Shown piece by piece: positions 23,155-30,234 of a stretch of DNA of 36,268 nucleotides. How positions within the stretch are numbered: the first letter of the stretch is position 1; every line of letters begins with the position of its first letter. The notes beneath the pieces are model-generated. The model was given only the letters and a program-made list of their open reading frames with translations, was not told the DNA's origin and ran no database searches. This DNA is from a virus: positions 1-36,268 of the IMG/VR virus record IMGVR_UViG_3300017727_000053. One strand, written 5' to 3'. A program made the position numbers and the translations under genes.

Positions 23155-23236
23155 ATCTATACCCTCCAAGGTATGTGTTAATTGATACTACAAGACAGAT
23201 AGTACACCAATCTGTGTACGTGTACACCCCTTTTTG
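23155..23236 (-). promoter_or_regulatory. Promoter-like region with overlapping inverted repeats (operator candidate)
   Basis: On the minus strand TTGGTG (23210-23205) and TATCAA (23187-23182) are separated by exactly 17 bases, a sigma-70-like arrangement. Overlapping it on the plus strand are ACAGAT-N9-ATCTGT (23195-23215), GTACAC-N6-GTGTAC (23202-23219) and GTGTAC-GT-GTACAC (23214-23227). This density of dyads suggests a repressor operator, perhaps for the HTH protein at 28159-28371. The GGAGGG ribosome site and ATG follow at 23154. Confidence 0.55.
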
Positions 23237-23620
23237 CTAATTAAATGACACTAATTTGTAGTCGGGATCTGCCTCTAATTTCTTGAGTTCTTCCCTGTAA
23301 TGCTTGGCTATCTCTCGCCGCAGCGCCTCGTTAGTCTTCATATGACCCCGCGCCTTCTCACGCAGTATCGCCATATGTCCCTCGCCCAGCGTCTGCTCTA
23401 ACCAATCGTGGAACGCTACTGGGTTCTCAGTAAAGTAACGGTGGCTGCTATGGGTTAGGCTAACTGCATTATCAAGGGACCATCTTAGGATCTTAGCCCG
23501 GCGTCCGTAGATGTGGGCGCACTCTAATACATCAGTCCTACCAGTGTGCAGGCACTTGCCGTCCCTCGCCCGGACTGCCTTGCTAAACCAGATGTCTGCA
23601 GCGTCCCTCTTAACCGCCAT
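23237..23620 (-). CDS. HNH-like nuclease, NinG-like, 127 aa
   Basis: LECAHIYGRRAKILRWSLDNAVSL followed by SSHRYFTENPVAFHDWLEQT gives the AHI...N...H pattern of HNH/NinG (Rap)-type nucleases, which cut branched recombination intermediates in lambda. The zinc-binding Cys pairs of that family are largely lost (only GKCLHTG and LECAH), so the metal site may differ or activity be altered. C-terminal helix is Lys/Glu-rich. TGATG overlap with the upstream gene. Function assigned with moderate certainty. Confidence 0.5.
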   Translation of the reverse strand: MAVKRDAADIWFSKAVRARDGKCLHTGRTDVLECAHIYGRRAKILRWSLDNAVSLTHSSHRYFTENPVAFHDWLEQTLGEGHMAILREKARGHMKTNEALRREIAKHYREELKKLEADPDYKLVSFN

Positions 23621-23877
23621 CAGTGAACCTCTTTGCTCGCGTCACTTATGATGAACTCCATCTCACCCTCTAGCTCTTCTAGCTCGCAGCACAAGCAGGT
23701 CAGCCACACCCGGGTAAAGTCTTCCAGATTAACATCTACCGTAATGCCATCGGGCCATGTGTCGGTGTAAACGTCAGTCAGGTTTTTGTTTGTCGTGTTT
23801 GACATCGCCCCGCCAACAGCCGTGGTTAGGATCGCAACTTCGCCCTTGCCCATAGGCATCTTGAATACCGGGATCAT
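23620..23877 (-). CDS. Unknown acidic protein, 85 aa
   Basis: MIPVFKMPMGKGEVAILTTA continues with a beta-like segment and a C-terminal region containing VWLTCLCCELEELEGEMEF, where three Cys lie close together. Overlaps neighbours by ATGA and TGATG. A start at an internal ATG (MSNTTNKN) is possible. No function recognised. Confidence 0.45.
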   Translation of the reverse strand: MIPVFKMPMGKGEVAILTTAVGGAMSNTTNKNLTDVYTDTWPDGITVDVNLEDFTRVWLTCLCCELEELEGEMEFIISDASKEVH

Positions 23878-25034
23878 GACCGCGGCCTCACTGTAATCCT
23901 ACCCACTTCACCATCGGTCTTGTGGTAGGTAATAACCTTTGCGCCCCTTCGGCTGACCCAGCCGCCGCGGGCTGCATACGCATCTCTACCGCTTAGTGTT
24001 GGGTGCATCTCAGCGATTGCACCGCCATCTTCCACGACTCGCTCATGGTGGAAGTGACCAGAGTGTATGTAGCAGGATTCACTTCGCCCCCACATAGACC
24101 TAAACCTTGGCTCGCTTGCAAACAGCTTGTGCAGCTGCGCCAGCTTTACTTTATGGCCGTGATGAAAGCCGAGCATCGTCTCGCCATGCAGGTAAGCGTA
24201 GTAAGGGAAATCGTTATCAATCACCTCAAGCCGGGCGTCATCGGCAAACAGGTGTTTGATGTGCTTCCGCAGCCAGATGCTACCCGAGATGTCGTGGTTG
24301 CCCTCAGCAGATATCACTACAACCTTCTCAAACTTCCGCAGCATCATAGTGACGGCTTCAGTCATAACAGACATCGCCATCTCTACCAGCTTTCCGTAGC
24401 GGGTGTCGGCATCCAGAATATGTCCCGACTGTGGCGTGACGCTCAGTATTCCATCCCAGTGCAAGAAGTCCCCAAGCTGACACAACACTCCCGTGCCAGA
24501 CTTTGGTGACGCCTTGATCATGTCGTTAATAGAATTTAAAAAGACATCCCGGGCGATCTTCATATCCCAATCATCGCCGGTCTCTGCTTCATAGGCGTAC
24601 ATACCCAAATGAAAATCGGTGATGGTCACCAGCGTTAGCAAATCTGAGTCGGTAGACTTAGGCGCTGCAGCTGGCTTAAACCTAGGTAGCCCCTCTTGCG
24701 CCGCCTCTAGTCTCTCAATGAGGATTTCAAACTGGCGCTGCTCATCTGTCTGAGACTTTACCCACTGGCGCACCGGGTTGCCATCTTCATCGTAAAACGT
24801 CGAGACGCCTTTGATTTTATGACCGTCAGGCACCGGGTGCAGCCAATCGTTTTCGGGGCTATAGCCTTGGCGCTTCGCTTTGTTCCTTACCGCCCTCAAA
24901 TGTTCTTTTAGAGAACTGCGCGTCATGTTCATGACTACGGCGGCTTCATTCTGCGAAAGACCATCCTCTAAAACCAGCCTAACTGCATCGTTTTGTTTTT
25001 TTGTAGAGCAAAATTGAAGCAATGGGTGAGTCAT
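23874..25034 (-). CDS. HTH plus calcineurin-like metallophosphoesterase, 386 aa
   Basis: Residues 8-60 form a helix-turn-helix (AVRLVLEDGLSQNEAAVVMN, MTRSSLKEHLRAVRNKAK). The catalytic domain shows the classic metal-binding series: DFHLG, GDFLHWDG, EGNHD, HHGH and SGHFHH, with metal ligands D, H, D, N, H, H. This type hydrolyses phosphodiesters or phosphomonoesters; fused to a DNA-binding domain it suggests a nuclease or phosphatase acting at DNA. It follows the nuclease-NinB gene after one base, with a GGGGG site. Lambda also has a metallophosphatase (NinI) in its nin region. Similar HTH-phosphoesterases occur in other marine phages (recollection). Confidence 0.85.
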   Translation of the reverse strand: MTHPLLQFCSTKKQNDAVRLVLEDGLSQNEAAVVMNMTRSSLKEHLRAVRNKAKRQGYSPENDWLHPVPDGHKIKGVSTFYDEDGNPVRQWVKSQTDEQRQFEILIERLEAAQEGLPRFKPAAAPKSTDSDLLTLVTITDFHLGMYAYEAETGDDWDMKIARDVFLNSINDMIKASPKSGTGVLCQLGDFLHWDGILSVTPQSGHILDADTRYGKLVEMAMSVMTEAVTMMLRKFEKVVVISAEGNHDISGSIWLRKHIKHLFADDARLEVIDNDFPYYAYLHGETMLGFHHGHKVKLAQLHKLFASEPRFRSMWGRSESCYIHSGHFHHERVVEDGGAIAEMHPTLSGRDAYAARGGWVSRRGAKVITYHKTDGEVGRITVRPRS

Positions 25035-25035
25035 A

Positions 25036-25914
25036 TCATCCCCCTTTAAGTTTCATGTACTCCGAATCTTGTGGACAGGTAAGGCGAACGCCGTGATCTA
25101 GCGCCCACTCTAAAACACCATCCATGAACTCCATCATCTCCCCGCGGTCTAATCCACTAGTCTCTCGTACCTGCCCGGCTATAACCGTGTTGTTAATTTG
25201 CCGGTCTTCGGTTCCTAACAATTTGTATTTTATCAGTTCTTTCATGCGATCTTCATTTATATCTGCACCCCGGGCTGCAAAGTGTTCAGACATCTCACGA
25301 CACCAAACATGAAACAATGCATTCTGGGACAGAGATCGCTTCGGCCTGTACCGCTTTACTTTCCACTCAACTGGGTACTCCCAGTTCCATTCGCTCTCCA
25401 GATACTTCTGAAAAAACTCAATGCGCTGGCGCAGCTGCTGCTTGTCCTTTACTAACCAAAACTCACTCATAGTTTCCCTCATTCCCTCAATGGGTCGTAA
25501 TAGATCGTGCTTGATCTTGAACGCATCCGCTCTCTCCCGGAACGGGCCATCAGGATCGCCTTTCTTTACCTTCCTGCACAGCCGGTCAAAGTCGTGTTTC
25601 CACGCCCAGCCGACCATCTCAGTTTTGCCTGACTTCATGTTGCTACTACAAAAAACGTAGGCATCAACTGGGTAGTCAATTTGTGACGCCTCAACATGAG
25701 CGTCATGGTGCGCTTGTGGCGACACATTCCGCTGCTTAGTCTTCACATCAATCTTTATGCCGCAGAACTCTAAGTCCCACAAGCATCCAATATTTGACTC
25801 TGACACCCTGTTTGCGGCAAGCGCATCCCGGACAAGTAGTTCTGCCGCCTTCGCAGTCTGGTGACGCCCGGGGTCATTTACCGCGATAGACGCGCCATTG
25901 CTCCAGTTACGCAT
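25036..25914 (-). CDS. PD-(D/E)XK nuclease-like domain fused to NinB-like domain, 292 aa
   Basis: N-terminal domain (about 1-150): helix KAAELLVRDAL, then WDLEFCGIKIDVKTK giving the D...DxK core with Lys, then QIDYPVDAYVFCSS and MVGWAWKHDF, the arrangement of restriction-endonuclease-like folds. C-terminal domain (about 155-292): WKVKRYRPKRSLSQNALFHVW with EMSEHFAARG and RETSGLDRGEMMEFMD, resembling NinB (Orf), a recombination mediator of lambda. A single protein would join strand cutting with recombination loading. Start chosen at the ATG overlapping the DUF3310 stop; a TTG four codons earlier is possible. Confidence 0.65.
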   Translation of the reverse strand: MRNWSNGASIAVNDPGRHQTAKAAELLVRDALAANRVSESNIGCLWDLEFCGIKIDVKTKQRNVSPQAHHDAHVEASQIDYPVDAYVFCSSNMKSGKTEMVGWAWKHDFDRLCRKVKKGDPDGPFRERADAFKIKHDLLRPIEGMRETMSEFWLVKDKQQLRQRIEFFQKYLESEWNWEYPVEWKVKRYRPKRSLSQNALFHVWCREMSEHFAARGADINEDRMKELIKYKLLGTEDRQINNTVIAGQVRETSGLDRGEMMEFMDGVLEWALDHGVRLTCPQDSEYMKLKGG

Positions 25915-26113
25915 TAGCCTGCTCAATCAGAATATCTATATAGTGACGGGCTTTCTCCAAATCTTGTATACCGCCCTTTACCTTGTACCTTGATACATAT
26001 TTGATGACCGCGTGTTCGCATATACCTAAATCATTTTGCAGCGCGTACTCCAGCGGCTGTATCTTCATGGTTTTGTAGTGGCTCCCGCCGACCTGCTCCG
26101 AATCCCATTTCAT
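25907..26113 (-). CDS. DUF3310-type small protein, 68 aa
   Basis: GGSHYKTMKIQPLEYALQND followed by EHAVIKYVSRYKVKGGIQDL and KARHYIDILIEQ matches DUF3310, a small helical family present in many phages (T7 gene 1.7 contains it and affects nucleotide metabolism; function otherwise unclear). Starts in an ATGA overlap with the helicase stop. Likely part of nucleotide or replication metabolism. Confidence 0.85.
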   Translation of the reverse strand: MKWDSEQVGGSHYKTMKIQPLEYALQNDLGICEHAVIKYVSRYKVKGGIQDLEKARHYIDILIEQANA

Positions 26114-27072
26114 CTTTGGCTCCTTGGTAAATCAACTCTGATACTGGTGGCTGACTCTGACCGCTTGAACGTCTGCCCGGGACCATCGAACAAAGCGATA
26201 GTGCCTTCCCAGTAATGATGGCGCTGCTTGGCGACCACTAGCCGCTGGTCAACGCCTTCTGCCAACTCTGCGGTCTCGCGCTCACTGAGCATCATCCCAT
26301 CCTCGCGCTTACGTTTTGCCATAGCCCGCAGCTTGTTGTGCCAAGTAATGATTAACAAGTGCGCCTGATCGGTGATAGTGCTGCCACCCCGGACATCAAA
26401 CCGCGTAGGGATATACTCATCTCCGCCCTGCTGCGGCTTGCGTACATGGTGGACAATGGCGATGTGAACCTTGAGCGCCTCAGCCATCCCAATGAGTTGA
26501 TTGAAGAACAAACGCTCCCGCTCCGGGTCATCAGTCACGCCCATGAATTGCAGGTTATCTAGCGCAATAATCTTGACCCCCCGCTTCGCCATCGCAGCAA
26601 CGCAACCGAGCGCCTGCAGCGGAGTGACCGATCCAAGCGCCCGATACCACCAGATGCGCCCGCGGCTCCACTCCATAAAATCCTCAGCAAAATGCATTGC
26701 CACCGTGTCCACCGCGGCTGCTTGCTTGCACATCATTTTCGCAGTGTCCTGTAGCCGCATCTCAAACGATGCCAGCCCGACAGGGTGATACTGAGCAGCG
26801 TGTACCAGTATCTGACTCAGTAGTGTGCTTTTCTTGTGACCGTTGATGCCAGCCCAAACGCTAACCTCTGACTCACGCAGCCGCACCTTGTCATCTGTGT
26901 TGGGAAACGGCAGCGGCGTCCCGGTGGTGCCAGTTGGAACCTCTATACCCTCTAGAAACTCATCCTTAAAGGCGTCAATCCCGACAACGTCTAGCTCTTC
27001 GACTTGCGCGTAAATGTCTTGCAAGTCTTTATCAGTAAAGTCTTCCACTTCCCTCCGGGGAATCCGATTCAT
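26110..27072 (-). CDS. Replicative DNA helicase (DnaB/RecA-like ATPase), 320 aa
   Basis: RecA-type motor that would unwind the phage replication fork. Near residue 70 SEVSVWAGINGHKKST stands for the P-loop, but the Gly before Lys in GxxxxGK[ST] is replaced by Lys. Later GLASFEMRLQDTAKM (motif 1a with Glu), then VKIIALDNLQFMG (Walker B) and HVRKPQQGGDEYIPTRFDVRGG, then Lys/Arg-bearing C-terminus (LVVAKQRHHYWEGT). No primase domain; the N-terminal 65 residues are unrelated to the DnaB collar. ATGA overlap with the DUF4373 gene. The helicase call is confident; altered P-loop noted. Confidence 0.85.
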   Translation of the reverse strand: MNRIPRREVEDFTDKDLQDIYAQVEELDVVGIDAFKDEFLEGIEVPTGTTGTPLPFPNTDDKVRLRESEVSVWAGINGHKKSTLLSQILVHAAQYHPVGLASFEMRLQDTAKMMCKQAAAVDTVAMHFAEDFMEWSRGRIWWYRALGSVTPLQALGCVAAMAKRGVKIIALDNLQFMGVTDDPERERLFFNQLIGMAEALKVHIAIVHHVRKPQQGGDEYIPTRFDVRGGSTITDQAHLLIITWHNKLRAMAKRKREDGMMLSERETAELAEGVDQRLVVAKQRHHYWEGTIALFDGPGQTFKRSESATSIRVDLPRSQR

Positions 27073-27740
27073 ACTAAATACTCCGCTTGTTGATTACCTC
27101 GCTGGCGTTTCTTCTCCCGGGTATTCCACCCAGCAGCCGCCTGCACCCAATTGCTCATCTTGCTACGCCCAACCATCCAGTTCTTAGACTCATAGAAATG
27201 GAAAAATGACTCTGGGTCTACGAATAAATACCCGCGCTCTTTACAGGCGGCAGCAATTTCTTCCAGAGACGGCGGGACAAATCGTTTTGATTTGGACCCC
27301 TTTTTATCTCTTCTAGTCTTATCTAATCTAATCTGCTCTGACTCAGTCATGATAGTGTCATGACTTTTCTTCGGCTCCTCCTCAGCTACGTCCTTCAACC
27401 TGCTGATTAGCTTACGCATTTCTGGATTTCCGGTCATTGATGAATCCAGCCTTCTGGCTATTTTTAGGCAGGTTATGATGCCGCCGTCATTCTCAAACAA
27501 ATCCAGATTGACCATAAACGCCATCATCTCGTTTACCTTAGTCACTGAGATCCCGGTGTCGTGTCCGATAATTTCCGCGTCATGCTCTAGCTCAAAAGTG
27601 TACTTGTCGGGACTCACATCTCCCGCAATAAGCTCAACGCAATACCAGTACAGGCCGTACCCCTCCATGCCGTAAGCCAGCATCAGCCGCTTCAGCTTCG
27701 CATCCCTGTGCGCGTCAGTATCATGCTTTACCCACTTCAC
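27069..27740 (-). CDS. DUF4373 / DnaD-like replication protein, 223 aa
   Basis: GTG start with AAGGGGGG upstream; overlaps the primase gene end by 20 bases. N-terminal MKWVKHDTDAHRDAKLKRLM then YGMEGYGLYWYCVELIAGDV is the signature of the Lin1244/DUF4373 N-terminal domain found in phage replication initiation proteins. Middle region is a Lys/Glu-rich linker. C-terminal segment FVDPESFFHFYESKNWMVGR with MSNWVQAAAGW is the DnaD-like/primosome end common to such proteins. Likely recruits the helicase to the origin or single-strand DNA. Confidence 0.75.
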   Translation of the reverse strand: MKWVKHDTDAHRDAKLKRLMLAYGMEGYGLYWYCVELIAGDVSPDKYTFELEHDAEIIGHDTGISVTKVNEMMAFMVNLDLFENDGGIITCLKIARRLDSSMTGNPEMRKLISRLKDVAEEEPKKSHDTIMTESEQIRLDKTRRDKKGSKSKRFVPPSLEEIAAACKERGYLFVDPESFFHFYESKNWMVGRSKMSNWVQAAAGWNTREKKRQRGNQQAEYLV

Positions 27741-28149
27741 CGGACGCCCCCCTTACCACTGTGTCCACAAACTGGTTTTGACGCCCGCCGCGCTTTAGTG
27801 CTTGGGCATACCGCAGCTTGTCCTCCCGGGACAGCGTTTGGCCTGTCTTCTTAGCGTGTTCAGCAAGCTCCACCACAAAGTCCTCGACAGAGGCTCTAGA
27901 TGGCCCCCTGAGCGATTTATAGTGCTGGTCGGTGTCAGGGTATAGGGCTTGCCAATCCAGCCCTACGGACGCTAGAACGTCGATTGCGCCGCATCCGGCG
28001 TAGCAGTTAATTAAGACCCTGCCGTCTTCTAGCTCCGTCACTGACAGCGAGGGGGAAAGATCCCCGTGCGCCGGGCAGGTAGCCATCCACTTCCCGCTGC
28101 CGGTCTTCTTGTACTTCTGGACGCGATCCAGAATATCTTGCGCTGACAT
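27721..28149 (-). CDS. Primase zinc-binding (CHC2-type) protein, 142 aa
   Basis: Cys25-x2-His28 followed by Cys49-x3-Cys53 (TCPAHGD...INCYAGCGA) is the CHC2-type zinc ribbon of phage primases, which reads the template start site. The remaining 85 residues are helical and lack TOPRIM or archaeo-eukaryotic primase residues, so catalysis must come from elsewhere. Strong AGGAGGGG ribosome site. Adjacent to the DUF4373 and helicase genes, so it is part of the replication module. May be a template-recognition subunit. Confidence 0.8.
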   Translation of the reverse strand: MSAQDILDRVQKYKKTGSGKWMATCPAHGDLSPSLSVTELEDGRVLINCYAGCGAIDVLASVGLDWQALYPDTDQHYKSLRGPSRASVEDFVVELAEHAKKTGQTLSREDKLRYAQALKRGGRQNQFVDTVVRGASGEVGKA

Positions 28150-28158
28150 AAACCCCTC

Positions 28159-28371
28159 CTATAGTGGCTCGTAGTCACTGAAAAACTCAGGTACACCTAT
28201 CTCCATTGCAGAACAAAAATCTTCCACAACGCTAACCTTAACAGTCTTTGCGTTGCGCCATCTCACCACCTGATTAGGGTGTTCATCCATGAGGCGGGCA
28301 AGTGCGCGGGTGCTGACCCCGCGCTGATCTTGCAACGCCCGGATGCGCTTACCTACATCCATGCGATCCAT
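28159..28371 (-). CDS. Cro/C1-type HTH protein, 70 aa
   Basis: DVGKRIRALQDQRGVSTRAL followed by ARLMDEHPNQVVRWRNAKTV shows the helix-turn-helix of the XRE/Cro-C1 family. Length and lack of a dimerisation/protease domain suit a Cro-like regulator. ATG at 28371 has AGGAG six bases upstream. It lies within the replication operon and may control the promoter-like region at 23155-23236. No integrase in the window, so regulation of early expression, not lysogeny, is likelier. Confidence 0.8.
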   Translation of the reverse strand: MDRMDVGKRIRALQDQRGVSTRALARLMDEHPNQVVRWRNAKTVKVSVVEDFCSAMEIGVPEFFSDYEPL

Positions 28372-28380
28372 AGCAAACTC

Positions 28381-28644
28381 CTAAAATGGGATGTCATCAG
28401 ATACCGGCTCTACCTTAGTTTCCTGCTTGTTCTCAGGCTCCCAAGTGTCCAGCTTTGCGTAACCCTTCCCGGCCTTGCTAACCAACATATCCATGTTGAT
28501 CCACTCAGCACCTTGGTTGGCTTTTAAATACTCAGCCATCCACTCACGAAATTGCGCTACGTTGATTGACAGCTTGCCGATAACAAAATCCGGCTGACCG
28601 TCACGCTTCTTTGGGTATAGACCACCGATTAACTCACTATCCAT
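28381..28644 (-). CDS. ssDNA-binding-like protein with acidic DDIPF tip, 87 aa
   Basis: Ends in SDDIPF, the conserved C-terminal tip of bacterial single-strand DNA-binding proteins that recruits partner enzymes. The body, with a beta-like core (LYPKKRDGQPDFVIGKLSIN) and Lys/Gln-rich linker, is much smaller than a full OB-fold SSB (about 110 residues). Overlaps the annealing-protein gene by 8 bases. Likely an SSB analogue or a recombination partner. Confidence 0.55.
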   Translation of the reverse strand: MDSELIGGLYPKKRDGQPDFVIGKLSINVAQFREWMAEYLKANQGAEWINMDMLVSKAGKGYAKLDTWEPENKQETKVEPVSDDIPF

Positions 28645-29248
28645 TAATAATCTCCTTACGTGCTGCGTTTACTTCATTTGAGCGTAGGTACGCCCTCTCT
28701 TCTGTGGTGAATACACCACCCTTTGATGGAGCCAGCCACAACGCCTCTTTCTGCGCGTCACTTAACTCCAGCCATGCCTCCGCAAATGCGAGGGCATCTT
28801 TTTCCACAAATGCCGCCTTCATGTAAGAGACGGTTTGCCAATCATTTCTCACGGCTTCATTGTGGGCCATGAGTGTAGCGACTTGGGAAGAAACCTGCTC
28901 ATCAATGTTTTGCTGCGAAATGGCGTTGGCAACTTCGTCTGCTGAGGCAAATTCAGTACCGGCAAAGCCGCAAGCTGCGAGGCTTCTGCCGATTGCTGAC
29001 GTTTCCGCATTTTCCATTGCACTTGTCTTGTTGATCTTAGATGCCGCCCGTTTCTCCTCCGCATAACCTGTCCCTCTTATGCGCTGGTCCTGATCTAGCA
29101 CCAACGCCTTCATCACAACAGTTTCATCATCAGCGGAGACAAGCTCGGTCACAATAGACCACTCTGGATACTGCTCGTTAAACTCCGCTACCCGTAACGC
29201 CACGGTCTTGTACTCCCGACCATGAATCTTTACCACTCCATCTGTCAT
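28637..29248 (-). CDS. Erf/Rad52-like single-strand annealing protein candidate, 203 aa
   Basis: N-terminal half, VKIHGREYKTVALRVAEFNE then YPEWSIVTELVSADDETVV, a strand RGTGYAEEKRAASKINKTSA and helix METAxTSAIGRSLA-type region (NAETSAIGRSLAACGFAGTE, FASADEVANAI), matches phage proteins usually annotated as Erf or Rad52-like recombinases. Such proteins pair complementary single strands during phage DNA recombination. Its neighbour ends in an SSB-type tip. Assigned by pattern memory; a database comparison would settle the family. Confidence 0.6.
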   Translation of the reverse strand: MTDGVVKIHGREYKTVALRVAEFNEQYPEWSIVTELVSADDETVVMKALVLDQDQRIRGTGYAEEKRAASKINKTSAMENAETSAIGRSLAACGFAGTEFASADEVANAISQQNIDEQVSSQVATLMAHNEAVRNDWQTVSYMKAAFVEKDALAFAEAWLELSDAQKEALWLAPSKGGVFTTEERAYLRSNEVNAARKEIING

Positions 29249-29448
29249 ACCATCGTCCTCCGATCTTGCTCTTGCTCATGCCAGTACCGAGCGCCGTACC
29301 CAGCAGAATATGCTCGGTCATCGCCGGTAGCTGGCTTCCCTTCCTTACAATCCTGCCAGCCCAATACAAACTGGCTGACATCAAACAGCGGCCTGTTGCG
29401 GTAGTAACTATCAACGTACTCCTGCAACTCACTCTCTAGCTCAGACAT
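29245..29448 (-). CDS. Unknown protein, 67 aa
   Basis: ATG at 29448 with GGAGGAG upstream; an alternative frame on the same strand at 29178-29432 is shadow. Product MSELESELQEYVDSYYRNRP then QFVLGWQDCKEGKPATGDDR, ends RYWHEQEQDRRTMV. ATGA overlap with the annealing-protein start. Sequence resembles small phage proteins of unknown function. Confidence 0.5.
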   Translation of the reverse strand: MSELESELQEYVDSYYRNRPLFDVSQFVLGWQDCKEGKPATGDDRAYSAGYGARYWHEQEQDRRTMV

Positions 29449-29725
29449 ACATCTCCTCCAGCGTCTCAACGACATCCTCTGCATTCAAAATCTTGTAATT
29501 AAACCATGTGCATTTGCGGACGGTGTACTCAACTTCTTCGACCAAAGTTTTGTTGCCCCACGCCTCATCAATGTAGCAACCGCCATTAATATCGTATTGC
29601 GCGTCAATGTCGTGCGGATCAGCCATCACCCAACAGCCTTGCTCTTCAACATCTACTATTCGAGCGCCGTTAATAATGTCCTGATATTCAGAGGCAGGCT
29701 CGTAGTCAATCCATATGGCAATCAT
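29441..29725 (-). CDS. Unknown acidic protein, 94 aa
   Basis: Product MIAIWIDYEPASEYQDIING, then GCWVMADPHDIDAQYDINGG and WFNYKILNAEDVVETLEEMY. Strongly acidic. Overlaps neighbours at both ends (ATGA and ATGTCTGA). No known motif; may act as a DNA-mimic or inhibitor (speculation from its acidity). Confidence 0.5.
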   Translation of the reverse strand: MIAIWIDYEPASEYQDIINGARIVDVEEQGCWVMADPHDIDAQYDINGGCYIDEAWGNKTLVEEVEYTVRKCTWFNYKILNAEDVVETLEEMYV

Positions 29726-30027
29726 TGGTCTGACTCCTTCATAAAGTCGCGCAAACGGTAAAGGTGGTCAAGGTCTAACTTACGGGCATTGAGGTAGCCG
29801 TCAAAATACTGCCACTGTTGTGGTGACCGCTCGCGGTCAATCGTATTCATAAAGTCGCCATCGGTCTGAATGGACTCTTGGATCAAGTCAATGATGTGTG
29901 CAACCAAATGCCGCGCACCGTTTAGCTGATGCTTGGCAACCTCCTGCTTTATGCTGGTTTCTATTAAAGAGTTTTTTACTAACTCTGCCGTAGCCAACTC
30001 TGCTGCTTGCTCAAATGCATTTTTCAT
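29722..30027 (-). CDS. Unknown helical protein, 101 aa
   Basis: Helical, charged (MKNAFEQAAELATAELVKNS, HQLNGARHLVAHIIDLIQES, YLNARKLDLDHLYRLRDFMK). GGAGGTC upstream of the ATG. Begins a chain of coupled small early genes. Function not recognised. Confidence 0.55.
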   Translation of the reverse strand: MKNAFEQAAELATAELVKNSLIETSIKQEVAKHQLNGARHLVAHIIDLIQESIQTDGDFMNTIDRERSPQQWQYFDGYLNARKLDLDHLYRLRDFMKESDQ

Positions 30028-30036
30028 AAAGACCTC

Positions 30037-30234
30037 CTAGCCTCGCTTTGATTTGAATGGTGTAAGATATCGTTTCTCAGAGACGGGCTTGCGCTTGCGC
30101 TCTCCGGTAGCAAAGCGAACGGACATCCACTTGCTGCCCTCCTTCTCTATCCACGCAACACAAGTACCGCGATCAGTTTTGTACCAGCAAGGCTGAAAGC
30201 CCCGGTTGATTACCTTTCGATAGGTCCACTGCAT
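30037..30234 (-). CDS. Small basic unknown protein, 65 aa
   Basis: ATG at 30234 has GGAGGG eight bases upstream, better than the ATG six bases earlier. Product MQWTYRKVINRGFQPCWYKT then VAWIEKEGSKWMSVRFATGE, ending in a Lys/Arg-rich tail. First gene after the promoter-like region at 30235-30315. Basic surface suggests nucleic-acid binding; function unknown. Confidence 0.5.
   Translation of the reverse strand: MQWTYRKVINRGFQPCWYKTDRGTCVAWIEKEGSKWMSVRFATGERKRKPVSEKRYLTPFKSKRG

Noticed and set aside
24003-24509. Plus-strand 168-codon open frame
   Set aside because: Antisense to the conserved metallophosphoesterase, no family features and no operon context.
29178-29432. Minus-strand 84-codon frame
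   Set aside because: Overlaps the well-started 67-residue gene and the annealing-protein start; Cys/Ser-rich and without a ribosome site.
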